64,000 bases of DNA from Takifugu bimaculatus. Its lineage: Eukaryota; Chordata; Actinopteri; Tetraodontiformes; Tetraodontidae. A program made the translations under genes and the position numbers. The stretch spans positions 14,375,641 through 14,439,640 of the forward strand of contig CP034996.1 in assembly GCA_004026145.2 (NCBI GenBank), written 5' to 3'. The notes under the pieces were generated by a model. The model was not told where the DNA came from, did no database searches, and saw only the letters and a program-made list of their open reading frames with translations. Positions 7,996 through 20,923 of the stretch are shown here, one piece after another. Each line of letters opens with the position of its first letter. Within the stretch, counting starts at the first letter, position 1.

Positions 7996-10900
7996 CTGCG
8001 AATAAGCCAGAGCCGGCATGCCTTTGAAGTCTTCACTGCAGCTCATTACAGACGAGAGGGTTTTGACATATCCATCGAGTTAACCACGTGCACGCGCGCA
8101 GACACAACAGCGACGCAGTAAAGCGGCAGAGGAGCCGCTCGACAGTAGGTTTTCTGCAGGGGGTTCGTCGGGGGCAGCCTGTATAGTTCCACAGGAGCGT
8201 CATTAATAATTGTCAGTGTCTGGCCTTCAGCTCGTGCTGATTCTCAGCAGACACGACCCAGTATTATCTGGAATTGCTTTCACGTCCCACGGGGTTTCCT
8301 GTACATTTTCCAGTCCAGCGGCTCTCATTGTTTTAACTGGCTGAGTATGTTCAGTGACAAAGAAGCTATGTGCCTTGGTGAAAACATACGAGATGGAGAA
8401 AATTAACAGTAATATGACGTGCTTGCATTCACAGCACGCACATGCAATGGGTGGCTGTGCTCCGCCCACTGACCACAGTCCTGAGCATTAGGCGCGATGA
8501 TCAGTGTAGACAGGTAAAAAAGCCCCCCCCCCCGGTAAAATATAAAGAGAAGCTGTTGCAGAAGGGCAAGCGTCATGTGCATTTGTATTTTTTGGCGAAG
8601 CGAATGGCCGCCATTACCTCAGACTGATGTCCAATTCAGTGTTAGCGTTTGTTGTTGTTTTTTTCATGGTGACATAAAGAAGATGAGATTATTTTGTACA
8701 TCAAACTTACCAGATGCAGCATCCCTGCATAGATCGCAGCCGTTGTTTTGGGGCTCCATCTGCGTTTTTGCTTTGCCATAAGCAACACTTTGATTGAAGC
8801 ATCCTCCCTCCCCTGTCCTTTTTATACTTGATTGTGTCAAATATGTTGTTGTGGTTTAGACTGTCACAGTCGTTTTTCTGAACAAAGTTGGAGGCGCTGC
8901 CATGAAAGGAAACTAAAGTTTAAATTCAAAACTGATGTTTTTTTTGTTTGTTTTTTGTTTTTTTCAAAGGCCCAATGTATCAATATCGGAAAGTTGCTGT
9001 AGCTGTGGTGACTGTCTCCAGCTTTTGTTTAGTGACATATTTACTTTTGTTAACTGCTGATACTACATGTTGTATGATGCACTGGGAATTCTGCTTTACC
9101 TTAAGCGTAGACTGATGACCACTGTACTTTAGAACCCAGCATGCAGTGGAAAAAACATATCTTCCGTGGTGACTGTATGGGACTGACTCAGCTGTGTTGT
9201 GGCCTCTTTAAAGCCGTGTTAATAACACTAAACTATGTATAATGTATCAGTCATAGGTTAATGCATGACAATCTGTACATGTGTATGTCTGCAGCCTCCA
9301 ATAATGGTGTTTTGTCACACTGAAATAGGGCTTTGTGTTCATGTAACAGTGACTCATCAATTATCAGCTCACAGCTTCGACTCCATCTGCATAAACTTTA
9401 ACTCTCAACGGTTGTTTGTGCATATTGATGTGATGCAAATAGTTGTATGGCCAGCACAGGTTCATTTTTTAGCCTTCTTTTGCAGCACACAGACGAAAAA
9501 GTTGGCCCGAACAAACATTAGAGTTGTGCCTGTCGTTATTCTGCAGAAATTCATAGATTAGATAGAATTATTAGTAACTCTCATGAATAAGTACTGAGAT
9601 TGAAACTACTGTTTACTTCCTGCTTGAATGTTCATCTCCTGGTTCACCATTTTCGACCCAAACAGTGATTATGTGGACGTCATTTGTGCGGAGATCATCA
9701 CATTTTTACAGGCGCATTAGTTTGCAAGCCAGGTGAATGTGTCATTGTTTATTACACTTCCAGGCAGCAAGTTGTATTTTTCTAACGCCATATGAAAATT
9801 ATGCAGAGTCACCGTGGGGCATGCCGTCTCATTTTCTTATATAACTCTTTCCATTTCCACCCAATCAAGCTGAATCCTCCCCTTCAGAGTTTTTGAAGCC
9901 TGCTGGCTGCTGCTAATTCAAGACGATGATGCAGAGATGCGATGTGTCCATTATTCTTCTCAGTAATGTGGTCGAGGTTGTGCGTGTTAGAAGCTGGACA
10001 TGTGGCAGTTGGGAGATGGTAAAGAAACCTGTCTCAAAGTCATCTCAGTTGTAAATAATCACACATTCACTCATAGCTTGTGCACAAGGTGACCAAAGAC
10101 AACATTCACATGGCAGTTCTCTCTGCATGAGACCCATTAACAGCTATGAAAATCAACTTAAATGGCGTCTGCATTGAAAAAAAAGCGTTACACTGGGTAA
10201 TTCATGACATGTATCCATACATGTATGTAATTATAAATATAGCAAAATCGTAAACGTTGTTCAATCAAATGATGCGTAGTTATATCTGTAAATAAAGGAA
10301 GATAGCCCCCTTTAGTTGAAATGGAAAATGAAGAGAAAAATGGTTCACCAGGATTTGAAAGTCTTCGTTTGTGACTGTACTGTTGCATTCAAACCATACT
10401 TTAAAATGGAACATTATATTTATACCTGAGTTTAAGACCCCCATTTGAACATCTAGTAGTATGTTTGCTCTGCAAATGTCTTCATCTTACTTTAAAAAAA
10501 AAAAAAAAACGTGGATGGAAGATAACTTTCCCAGAGTCGCTGTAGCGTCACCTCTGCTGGAACATGTGACGTCTGACTAATTAAAAGACTCCCGATTGTT
10601 AAACTAACTATTTGACGAGGTTACCTGTTCCCGAGGGGTTTGAATCAACATGACTCTGCATTGTTGCCATGTGCATTTTTTACGGGTGGTGTGATTTGTG
10701 CACTAAATCTTTTGCTTTCAGGGCCAGAGTTAACATTAGTAAAAATGTGTCAGCCTATATAATATAAGAGTATATTAAGAGTATATTACTATAGGAGTAT
10801 ATTTATGCTATTTACTATGGCATTAAACAGTATTTGTTTTCTATGACATCACCTGCCACATTGATACAAGTCTCTCGACAAGTTAATCGCTGTAGTCAAA

Positions 10901-13795
10901 TAGTTATCCTGACCAAATGATTATGAAAGTAATGGCAACAAACATAAACACTTGGAATCGTGCTACCATCTTGTGACTGTAGATATTGTGAAAACAACTC
11001 CAATAGTTTTCGTGAATCGTATATGTCACCTCATTTATGTTTACATCCAAGACGTACTGCTGTCGCCCATCCAGTGCAGTAGAGGAGATCTCCATCAGGC
11101 TTTCTTTTTTTTAAGATCACTACCTTGTGTGCACTTTTCAAATCTAACTGTGAACTAGCAGCCGTCTGCGAGCAGAGTAGTACACAGTGTGTTCTCTCCA
11201 GCTATTTCACTGCATGTCCCTGTATGCGTCGGGCGCTCAGAGACCTCCTCTTCCTCAAAGACAGCGGCGGTGACCATGGTGGACTATGCGTTGTTGCCAG
11301 GGAGTCGGTGTCTCACAGTGCGCGCTCGGTGACTGGACTCTGTTTCCTCTCTCTTGTTCATGTCTTTAATGTATGAGATGTAGCGAATGGAAATGAAGAA
11401 TAAAAAGATGTGTATTTTGTCTCTGAGTTATTATGTGTGTATCTTTTCCTAAGTCCAAACGTCTCATTTGGCCTGTGGTGGTGCATGGTTTGCAATAAAG
11501 GATATGCCCCCCCTCAAATTTCTCCAGATAAATATTTGTTTTGTCTTTGCTCGTAGCTCTTATAACATTGGCAGCCACCTTTATTAGACCATCTGACTGA
11601 TCTGGAAATACAGACTCTTCGGTCTCCAAAACATGATTTTAGTGTTCCTGAAATATGCAGTAGCTTGATCAGAGCGCACCAAATATCAGATGAACTGAGT
11701 TTGTCTGTGTTTATCCACTTTGAACTTGAATATCTGGTGTGTCATATTTCTACACAAATGTTCTCCCAGGCCTTCTGCAACACAAGCCAAAGGCTTTCCT
11801 TTGAATCTACGACAGATCTGTCCAGTTTATTATCCAGCTTCTCCGTGGTTCTGAACGGTTCTACTGCTGAAGGATCAGGAGCACGAATGATTAAAGGCCA
11901 ATCCTACAAACGTGAAACCTCCTAAATATACCAAGTCTTCCAATGATTTATGCCACAACTGTGCATCCAAATTAAAATAGGCTGATAACATTCAGTGTGT
12001 AGTAATAACTGGTCCCATAAATGACTTTGTGCTTATTCTCTAAAAATTGAGGTTTTTTGCTTGTGATTTTTAGCTAAATTATTTTCCATTACAACTCAAC
12101 CCACATAGGTTTGAAAGTGTGAATTAATGGCACTCAGAGAGTGCATTTGCATTTATTCTACATTATCTGTAACCTGGTAAACAGCTGAATGGAGAGCTGC
12201 TGCAGTTAACAGCTTCTCAATGTTTCGAGGCTGCGCTTGTATCACAAAGTAACAGCTTGAACTCTAATTTATTTGATTTCATAAAAGATTAAGTCATATA
12301 AAAGCTGATAAGCTTTAAAGCTTTTCTGTTTGAGTTTTCACAGAGAGGAACTCCAAAGCAGAACTTTTTTTTTTTAAACAAGCCTCAGCTTTTTGGGCGA
12401 TCAGTATCCAAAATATCACATCAGATTTGCAAATTGCAAGGTAGAAGATACAGAGAGCTCAAACATTAAATCTGCTGAAGTCTCAACAGAGCATTAAGAT
12501 GTTTGGGTTTGGGTGTGAATTTTAAAGTGTGCAGTCCAGACCGTCGGGGCCTTCAAATGCTCCGGAACACCATTATGTCGGGAAGTAAAAAGCCTCATTT
12601 TTCTCCGCACTCCTGGGAAAATGAGCCCTGTGAAGCACCACCGCATGTTTTCCTTTTGTTGCTTGCTTATGCTCGCTGTGATAAATGAAACAATCCATTA
12701 GGCTTTTTACAGGATGTTGTTCGTTCCGGCTCCGGCTCTGTGCAGTGCTTTGGTTTTATGAGCTCCGTCCTTGTCTCCAGGATCTCAAACACATTTGAGC
12801 ACTAACAATAAAACCTGTACAGCTTCATTTTCAGTCAGGTTGAAGGTCAGAAGTGACATTGTGAGGGATATGAATCAAATTAGACTATAGAAGAGACAAG
12901 AATAATATCATCACCAAACACTTATTTTAATCAACATTCCCATGTTTACGTGTAGCAATCTGTGATCACGAGACTGTAAAGGATAACAAGTTGAGTCATA
13001 AATTCATGGATATTGTAAATCTGTGCACTAACCAATGGTTTCTGTCTGAGCTGGGTGTGATTCTCATGCAGAGAAGGGCTTTTCTTTACACAAAGCCTCT
13101 CTCTGATGTGCAGCTATAAAAAAAAAAGGATTAAAAAATGAAAACTGATTTCTCAACTGTTTTTCTGTTATATTTTCCTCTTAATTAAGGGTGCAGACAA
13201 ACTTTTCCCTTATTTGACCAGGAAATAACCATAACTTAAGATCAACTATCTGTTCGTTTAAGCCCAAAAATGGATCACGGTGTATTGAATAAGATTACAA
13301 ACAAAACTTTTGCTGAACAAAGTCGCGTAATGATCCATGAGAATAATGAGCCTCTCAAACATGCAGTTGAGTGTTAAGCAGTATTAAATAATCTCCAAAA
13401 TACTGCAGAGATTAAAGAGATTAAAGATGGATGCTCCATCTAATGAGCAGCAACAGGTATTCATTCCGTTTTCCTCCTGCAAAAACAGAGGTTTTGGGAA
13501 GAAAATGTTATAAAAAGAAGCCACAACAACAATCACTTCCACCAGTTATTAGTCAGGATAATTAAGCTCTCAATCTCTTTAATTCTAAAGGAAAAATAGC
13601 AACTCTAAAATCGGTCTTAGTGAGCAAAACACAGAGGCCCCAAAGCAAAATAAAGTGAATTATTGATACAGGGCTTAGTTAACCACTGTAGTTAACAGTA
13701 CAGTTCAAATGAGGAGAGAAGCATGAATGTTTGCTGCTGCCCTGCTGCAAAAGCTGCTCTAAATGTATATGTGCTGATGAATCAGGTCGTCTGGG
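7996..13795. other. No recognisable gene; possible distal gabra3 3' UTR, then intergenic
   Basis: The sequence after the retrotransposon resumes host DNA. Open frames here are short and have no recognisable domains. It holds a C-tract near 8522-8534, an A-tract near 10494-10509, and AATAAA at 11504-11509 that could be a distal gabra3 poly(A) signal. No tRNA, CRISPR or conserved coding pattern was seen. Confidence 0.5.
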
Positions 13796-13803
13796 AGCAG
13801 GCA

Positions 13804-13844
<41 letters not shown>

Positions 13845-13851
13845 ACAGACA

Positions 13852-13893
<42 letters not shown>

Positions 13894-13897
13894 CAAG

Positions 13898-13963
<66 letters not shown>

Positions 13964-14051
13964 GGCAGGCAGGCAGACAGACAGGCAGGCAGGCAGGCAG
14001 GCAGGCAGGTAGACAGACAGGCAGGCAGGCAGACAGGCAGGCAGGCAGACA

Positions 14052-14104
<53 letters not shown>

Positions 14105-14303
14105 ACAGACAGACAGACAGACAGACAGACAGGCAGGCAGGCAGGCAGACAGACAGGCAGGCAGGCAGGCAGACAGACAGGCAGGCAGGCAGACAGACAG
14201 GCAGGCAGGCAGGCAGGCAGGTAGACAGACAGGCAGGCAGGCAGACAGGCAGGCAGGCAGGCAGGCAGGCAGACAGGCAGGCAGGCAGGCAGGCAGGCAG
14301 ACA

Positions 14304-14340
<37 letters not shown>

Positions 14341-14597
14341 ACAGACAGGCAGGCAGCAGACAGACAGACAACAGAAGCAGGCAGGCGGCAGGCAGACAGA
14401 CAGACAGACAGGCAGGCAGACGACAGGCAGGCAGGGGCAGACAGGACAGACAGGCAGGCAGAACAGGCAGGCAGGGGGCAGTCATACAGACAGACAGGAC
14501 AGACAGACAGGCAGGCAGACAAAGGCAGACAGACAGGCAGGCAGGCAGACAGACAGACAGGACAGGCAGGACAGACAGACAGACAGACAGACAGACA
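13796..14597. repeat. CAGG/CAGA tetranucleotide tandem array, about 800 bp
   Basis: Roughly 200 tetramers made of CAGG blocks interrupted by runs of CAGA, with occasional variants (GTAGA, CAAG) and a degenerate right end from about 14350. Because 4 and 3 share no factor, every frame on both strands stays open over long stretches, giving false ORFs of 246-298 codons (Arg-Gln-Ala-Gly repeats on one strand, Cys-Leu-Pro-Ala on the other). The CCTG/CAGG unit is the same as the human CNBP intron repeat that expands in myotonic dystrophy type 2. Confidence 0.97.
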
Positions 14598-17298
14598 AAA
14601 TCACCTCTGCCAACATTAAAACACCAACCAGATTAAAAACAACCATTCCACGCTGAGATCGAATTGTTCCCTGTAGTGGTTGGACACGACCCAGCAACAC
14701 TGTGCCTGATAACAACATCGTGATTGAACTTGATTTGTAATTTTGGCCTTGTTACCGTTGGAGATGATTTTCATTTTGCTGAATGACACCAGCCGTCGCA
14801 AAGAAAGAGCTTCATCGCACCCTCGACTTCGAGCCACTGATTGGACTGATTCGAGCATCTTAATCACCGGCGCTCCACAATATGTTCCAAGTCATTAATA
14901 CAAGCCCCAAAGAACGTTTCCAGGACTCATATTTGCTGATTTGATCTGAAGAAACCGGTTTTTAATGTAAAATATATCCAGACTAATTCAGTCATGTAAT
15001 TAATCGTTATTGTGACATAGGATGGGACCAGGTCACCAGTGGTGGATGTTGGGAGCAGAAGAACACCTCACATGTGAATGTGGACAGACTGGAGATGTCT
15101 CCACTCCATTTCAGGTTCTAAAAGTCTGACCTTTACTGCCAGCGATGTGTCCCTGACAAAGGCATGTTATTATCTTTAATCACATTCATGTGGGGCGCGC
15201 TGTCTTGTCCAGCCTTTGAATCAGTTCGTCCTCGCTGTCAGCCCCCACCTACAGCTTTCCTTTCGGGCTGTGCATCAGCCGTCCAGGTGATTTCGTGCCT
15301 GAACGCACCTTTAGAGTCACATTTGTACATGAGGGGTTTCTGTGATTTGATCTCCAGGTCTGCGCCGACTGAAAACTTTGTCAATTTTAAATTTTTAGCC
15401 TCCCAGCGACGTCAGCATTTGCTTACCTGCAGTTATTGTACTGAAAATAAAAAAGATATTTCTGATTTATACGTTACAGTTGCCGACTAATCCCAGCTCA
15501 ACTAATCCCAACCTCATAACTAGCGTGTTATACTGGTTACAGGGGTCAGCATATTAAAAATGTAAGTCAGTGTCAGGCCTCATGTGAACAGCTGTTGTCG
15601 ACTTTAATTCTTTTAGCTGCATCCTCGCTTTAATGAACATTCTGCCTGGAGACTTTCCAGGCTACTGTGGCTTTCATCATCAACTACACTGCTTTTATTT
15701 CTACGCTGGTCAAAATTATGTTTGAATATTTGAATTGTGTTATGTTTTTCAATACTTCTCACATTAAAAAGAAGAGTATGATCAAATTAATAACTGCCTT
15801 CCAGGTGCACTAAGTGCTGTGTCCTCTAGTGCTTTAAACAGAGAATATATAAGGCTGAAACGATTATGCCTTTGATGGGTTGTCACCTGTGAAGAAATGA
15901 GCTGATAAATGATGGTTTGTCCACACGTGAATAATGAGACAGGTTGCTGCAAACATCACTGGGGGGGCTATTTATCAGCTGGGATGCACGGCTGAGCAGC
16001 CGACTCCATGGAGGACGTGTGTTCCCTCAGTTGTGGAGTGGGAAGCACAGCTGCCCTGCAGTCAGCATGGGGTCTCCCAGATGTACGTGTCCTTGGGAGG
16101 ATTACCCAGCATGAGCCGCAGCAGCAGCAGTAGAAGAAGAAGAGCAATGCTGCTTTCTGAAGGTAATGAGAAAAAAGAAAGACAGAATGTAAGTAATAAG
16201 AAAATGGACTGGCCCTGAATTTTAATATTTCCTACTCTTTGTGTGGCTTAAAGTGGAATGGCTGCGGGATTAGACAGAAATAAAATGAATCACATTAACA
16301 TTTACCTAAGGAATATAGCTTCTCTTTTCCCCCAGAATAGCTGCAGTGCGGGGTTCTTTTCCTCTGGTTCGGGCAGCGGCATCCTTACATCTAAGTGAAA
16401 TGCGGTGTAACACCGCTCGGATTGTGCTGGAGTGTGCAGGTTTGCGTTTTGACGGGGCCAACAATTCCCGCTCTTGTTTGATTGCGGGTATGCCGACAGT
16501 CAGCCCACATTACATCGCCCGATAGATGATACCCTGGCATAATCACCCATTCAACTCCCTTCCTCAAAAACCCGCCTTTCGTGCCCCAGGAGATGCATGG
16601 ATGAGCAGCCTTATTCTCCTCGTGGGGTGTTCCCCATGCATGACTGATGTTTAGATTAATATCCTTGACTGATTCCTGCTCTGCAGTGAGGACAGGAGTA
16701 GGCTTATGAAGGCGCAGTCGCTCCCTCAGGAGTGCATTGATTTTCTTTTCCCCCCCACCAGTCTGACAAACATAAACCTCAGAGAGCCACAAAATACTTT
16801 ATTTGCTGTGTATTTACATCGTCTCTCCTCAGGGCCAGCTGTCCACAACTGCTTTTTAATCACTTTGGTTGGCTGCTTTGTATTTATTGTTAATCTTCTC
16901 TGCAGAAAAAAAAAAATCAATTAAACATCTGCAGCGCATAAATGGCCAGACAATAAATGAATACAGATTTCTGTCCACTGATTCTTTTCCAATAGTTTTT
17001 GCATGAACAGCATGTAGGGTAGATTTACAGACCCTGTCATTTCTGTCCAGCGGTCTGCACTAAAAATCAATATTTCATAAGCATATTAAGAAACATAATA
17101 AAATATGTGAGAGCCAAATCAAAGGAAACACAATCAGCCAAAGCTTTTGCGCTGAACTGTGAGGACTTGCATTGATCAGTGGATAATGTCAGCAGCAAAT
17201 GTGGTTGACTTTTTGAAGTCTTTTTGTAGGAGCAAGATGCGAGTAAAGTAATATTTGCACTGGTTGGTATTTCTGCACTTTGACAGAACAATGACCAT
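14598..17298. other. Intergenic, no gene seen
   Basis: Only short unsupported open frames. There is a small mixed CAG/AAG trinucleotide patch near 16117-16146. Nothing else recognisable. Confidence 0.5.
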
Positions 17299-17307
17299 GT
17301 GTGTGTA

Positions 17308-17378
<71 letters not shown>

Positions 17379-17404
17379 AGAGAGAAAGAGAGAGAGAGAG
17401 AGAA
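17299..17404. repeat. Compound GT/GA microsatellite
   Basis: A (GT)n run of about 30 bp passes directly into a (GA)n run of about 75 bp with one G-rich interruption near 17373-17379. The polypurine half can adopt triplex structures and the GT half Z-DNA. Open frames across it (Glu-Arg repeats) are artefacts. Confidence 0.95.
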
Positions 17405-18084
17405 AGCGCTCACGTGGAGGCGAAATGGAAATACCGCCCCCTTGCGGCAAAGATAACGAAGACAGGCTGGGGTGCTGCAGTGTGATTCAAATGCAAAACT
17501 AAAGGTCTTATCCGTGATTGCTTTCATTCCTTTGCATTTGCGGATGAGCAATTAACAGCTGTAAACTGGCAGAAGTGACAAGTGTGATACGGGATTTTGT
17601 GCAACTCCCTCCACATGTGTCCCTGCATCAGGCATAATCCATTTTATGTTTGCACAGAGTGTTGATTCAGTTGTGGGAACACTTGGCTCATATTTTTTTT
17701 CAAAATGGAATGCTGGAGTATCAAAACCAGCTCGGAATCAGAACACTCTGTGCCTGGAGCTACTATACCTGACATGAAGTATGAGCGACTAACTGACGCT
17801 GCCGCAGAAATAGATCAGGTTTAATCATTTTCTACCACAAGGTTTTCAGACTAAATACACATTTTTGAATTCCTTCTGTCGCACATTCCGCTCCGGAGTC
17901 CAGGGGAGAAGAGGGTGGAGGCAGAAATATTAAACCTCAGCACTCACACAACTCTGTCAAATGTCACAAAAGGAGCAGAGTGAAGCGGTCACAAGTGAAT
18001 ACAAATTGTTTTCTCCCTAAAACCAATATCTGATGGTATGTAAAAGAACAGAAAAGCACCCATCTATTATAGCCTTGGTCCCGC
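17405..18084. other. Intergenic, no gene seen
   Basis: Unique-looking, AT-moderate sequence with no supported feature. Confidence 0.45.
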
Positions 18085-18690
18085 TTTGACTGCTCCAACA
18101 GCCCTGACCCAGTGAACCGAGGACCCCAGCAGACCCCTGAAGGTGTGCTGCAGTATCTGGCACCTAGATGTTAGCAGCAGGTCCTCTAAGTCCTGTTTAT
18201 TATCAGTTGGGGCCTCCATCAATCAAATCAGATGGATCACATCTCGCGGACGCTCTTTTGGATTGACATGAGGGAGGTGGAGGCCAAGTCAAGGCCTCAA
18301 ACTTGTGCTTCATAAACCATTCCTGAACATGTTTTCTCTGTGGCAGGGGAGCATTTTTCTGTTAAAGGTTGATGGTCTGCAAGTGCTCAGGTGGGTGGTA
18401 CGTGTCAGCGTCGTCTCCGCATGGATGGCAGGACCTACGGGTAGCCAGCAGATGCCCAAAGCATTACACTGCTTCCCATAGCATTCATCACAGGAAGCAT
18501 CCTTTTGACCTGTGTCCTCCAGGTAAACGGCACACTCACCCTGTCATCCACATGATTTATCAGTGGAGGCCACCTTCTTCTTTTGCTCAGTGGTCCAGTT
18601 TTGACGCTCACATGTCCCTACAGCAGTGGACAGGGATCAGCGTGGGCACCCTGACAGGTCAACGTTCTAAAGAATACTAGTTATCATTGA
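18085..18690 (-). mobile_element. Decayed Tc1/mariner-type transposon, transposase remnant
   Basis: On the minus strand, fragments recall a widespread fish Tc1-like transposase: a word like PVRVPTLIPVH near 18620-18660, a WTTEQ-like region just after it, and the segment around 18240-18330 that corresponds to the DLNPIEHLWD region (read on plus as tggattgacatg...ggaggccaagtca). The match to the common teleost copy is recalled from memory. The reading frame is broken many times and there are internal deletions, so it is inactive. No terminal inverted repeats were located. Confidence 0.65.
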
Positions 18691-20923
18691 TGGTCTACTT
18701 GTTTATGATGAGGAAAAGATGGCTAGTTCTTAAAAGGGTTGTTTTTAAACTGTAAAGAGTTCTCATTAATTTTCTCCTCGAGGCATTATTCTTCAGCTTC
18801 AAGCCTGACCCAACATTCACTCTGATGCATAAACAGCAGTTTTCTGTGAGACTGAAATGGCTGTTTTTCCCTCACAGCTCAGCTGTTCTTTGTCTTCACT
18901 CTGTGGTCAATTGGCTGTTCATCCACCAGACCCAAAGGGTGTTGATTTGGCCAAGTTGTTCCTCTCAGGCAGACAAATTCAGCCTCTGGAGCCAAGAGAC
19001 CAGCTCAGCTCTTTATCCCCCTGGATCAAGTGCTGGGAGGGTAGTTGATCTTTAACCCTGGCTCTCTTCACAGCTCCCGGGGGCTCGGTTCTGGCCTACA
19101 TTGGCCGATTTTGCCTTATGGGACCGTGAGAACAGTGTCGCCCTTTAAAGATGATTGGATAAAGGGTCTGTTTGATTCTCTTGGTCACCCCAGGAGCTGC
19201 TGGAGCTGCTGACTCTAAACTTCATCACTACCATAAAGATTATCAGGTTGGTATTTAATCAGTGACTGAAAACGAATTTTTTTTCAAATTTTTATTTGTT
19301 TTGTTTTTTTACACATTTCCCATCAATGAAGTCACATTGGAAAACAGGAAGACCAAGAAGGAAGAACATGACTGCCTGGGGAACTGGATGGTTTATTATA
19401 AAGTAAAACTGATTTTAAAGCAACGCAATGTTTGTGTCACAGGCCTTAACTATTAATAACTTTTTGGCCGCCGTTGCATCATTTTGACATTTCCACTCTA
19501 AATGCTCTAAACCAAGCCCCATGTGGCCAGCTTCACATGTCTGAATGCAAATGGAAGCAATTCCTGTATGTGGTTGAAAATGCAACCACTCAGGAAAGTG
19601 TTCTCTGCATCTGTCGTGTTTACCTCAGCCAGTGCCACCAGTACCTCAGCCAGTGGTTCAAAACTATTTTGAGAAACTCCCAAAAGTCCAGAGTTGGATA
19701 ATGTATTTGTTTTTAAGATTTTGAAACGGTTTGTCGGCCTTTATCATTCCACAGAATGGTCATAACAAGGATGTCTAAACCAGCCTGTGGACCTCAATGG
19801 ACTGTGTTGGACATCCCTGGTTCATAATGTCCCCATTAAATCCTATTGGTGCTTTAGGCAACTAAATAATTATTTCACCATGAATAATTCCCTATAAAGA
19901 AGGAAAACTATAACAGACTAACATTCAGGACTATTGCGTGGTTTGAAACGAACAACAATACTTGTATGATGCTTTTATTTTGCTACCACGGGGATTGCAG
20001 TTAACAATTACTTAAGAGCTGTAGCTCTAAGACAAAACATTAATGTGTTCAAATTCCACGATGTTCATGAACGCAACAGTCGCCTACGTCAAGTGTGACC
20101 TGCGTCTCAATGGTGCAATTTTCCCATACACTAGACTGTCAGGCAAAACCTATTGGCCATAAGTGTCTGCATTGAAACTCTCAAATGCAACATTTACATA
20201 TCAATGGATTTAACACTTGTATGTGTAGAATAAATGTTGCGAAAACGGTTCGATATCTCAGCATCAGTGTCATTATGTTATGCCCACTGCTCACACTTGT
20301 ATACGTTATTTTAGACTTAGTGACAAAGGCCGGCTGGACGTAAAGACAAGACTCTTTTTCTGACTGTGTTTGCGATAGACATGACTACATTTTCGTTGCA
20401 TGGGATGAGTATGTCGACATGAGGGCAGGATCGGGTCTGCCAGGCTAAGAGCGGGGTACAGAATGCCCACCGACGTCGGTAAGCTAGCCGCAGCCATTCA
20501 CTGTGCGGTGTGCGCGCCGTTGCTAACACATGCTAAAGCAACGCTGAGCACACCTCCTCAGCTTGGTGCACAGCATGAGCAGTAGCCACGGTGGTTTCTA
20601 TATACATTGAAACATAACATAAAAGATTTTCTTGCCAGCGGAGTGGCTGTCGATGCGGGTAAGATAGATGCCTTGGCCCCCAACATCTTCGGATAGTCTT
20701 GAATACTCCAACCCACTGTTGCTAGCCAAGAGTTCCTCATCCGGCTGTAGATGAGGTGGTTTTGTAATTTGGCGACAAGCAACACGCCCAGACGGTGAAT
20801 GCATGTGCACTCCTCAACCACGGCACCAGTTACGGAAGAGAAATCTCGCAGTTCATGTTGCGCCAAGAGGTCGGAGTCACGTCTTTTATTCCCTCTTGTT
20901 CGTATCTTTTCCAACACGAGAAG
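18691..20923. other. Intergenic and tmem164 upstream region
   Basis: No supported gene. The last ~450 bp before the tmem164 start are richer in CpG (for example around 20430-20520) and probably contain the promoter and 5' UTR. No TATA box is evident. Long open frames antisense to exon 1 are shadows. Confidence 0.4.

Noticed and set aside
13796..14597. Possible CRISPR array
   Set aside because: It is a simple tetranucleotide repeat with no distinct spacers, in a vertebrate genome.
13723..14619. Long open frames on both strands through the tetranucleotide array (up to 298 codons)
   Set aside because: A 4-bp repeat lacking stop codons stays open in every frame; the products are pure Arg-Gln-Ala-Gly or Cys-Leu-Pro-Ala repeats.
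17067..17551. Open frames with Ser-Leu, His-Thr or Glu-Arg repeats
   Set aside because: They are translations of the GT/GA microsatellite.
18369..18680. A 103-codon forward open frame
   Set aside because: It is the antisense of a decayed Tc1-like transposase.
20240..20265. tRNA box-B-like word GGTTCGATATC
   Set aside because: No box A or cloverleaf could be found around it.
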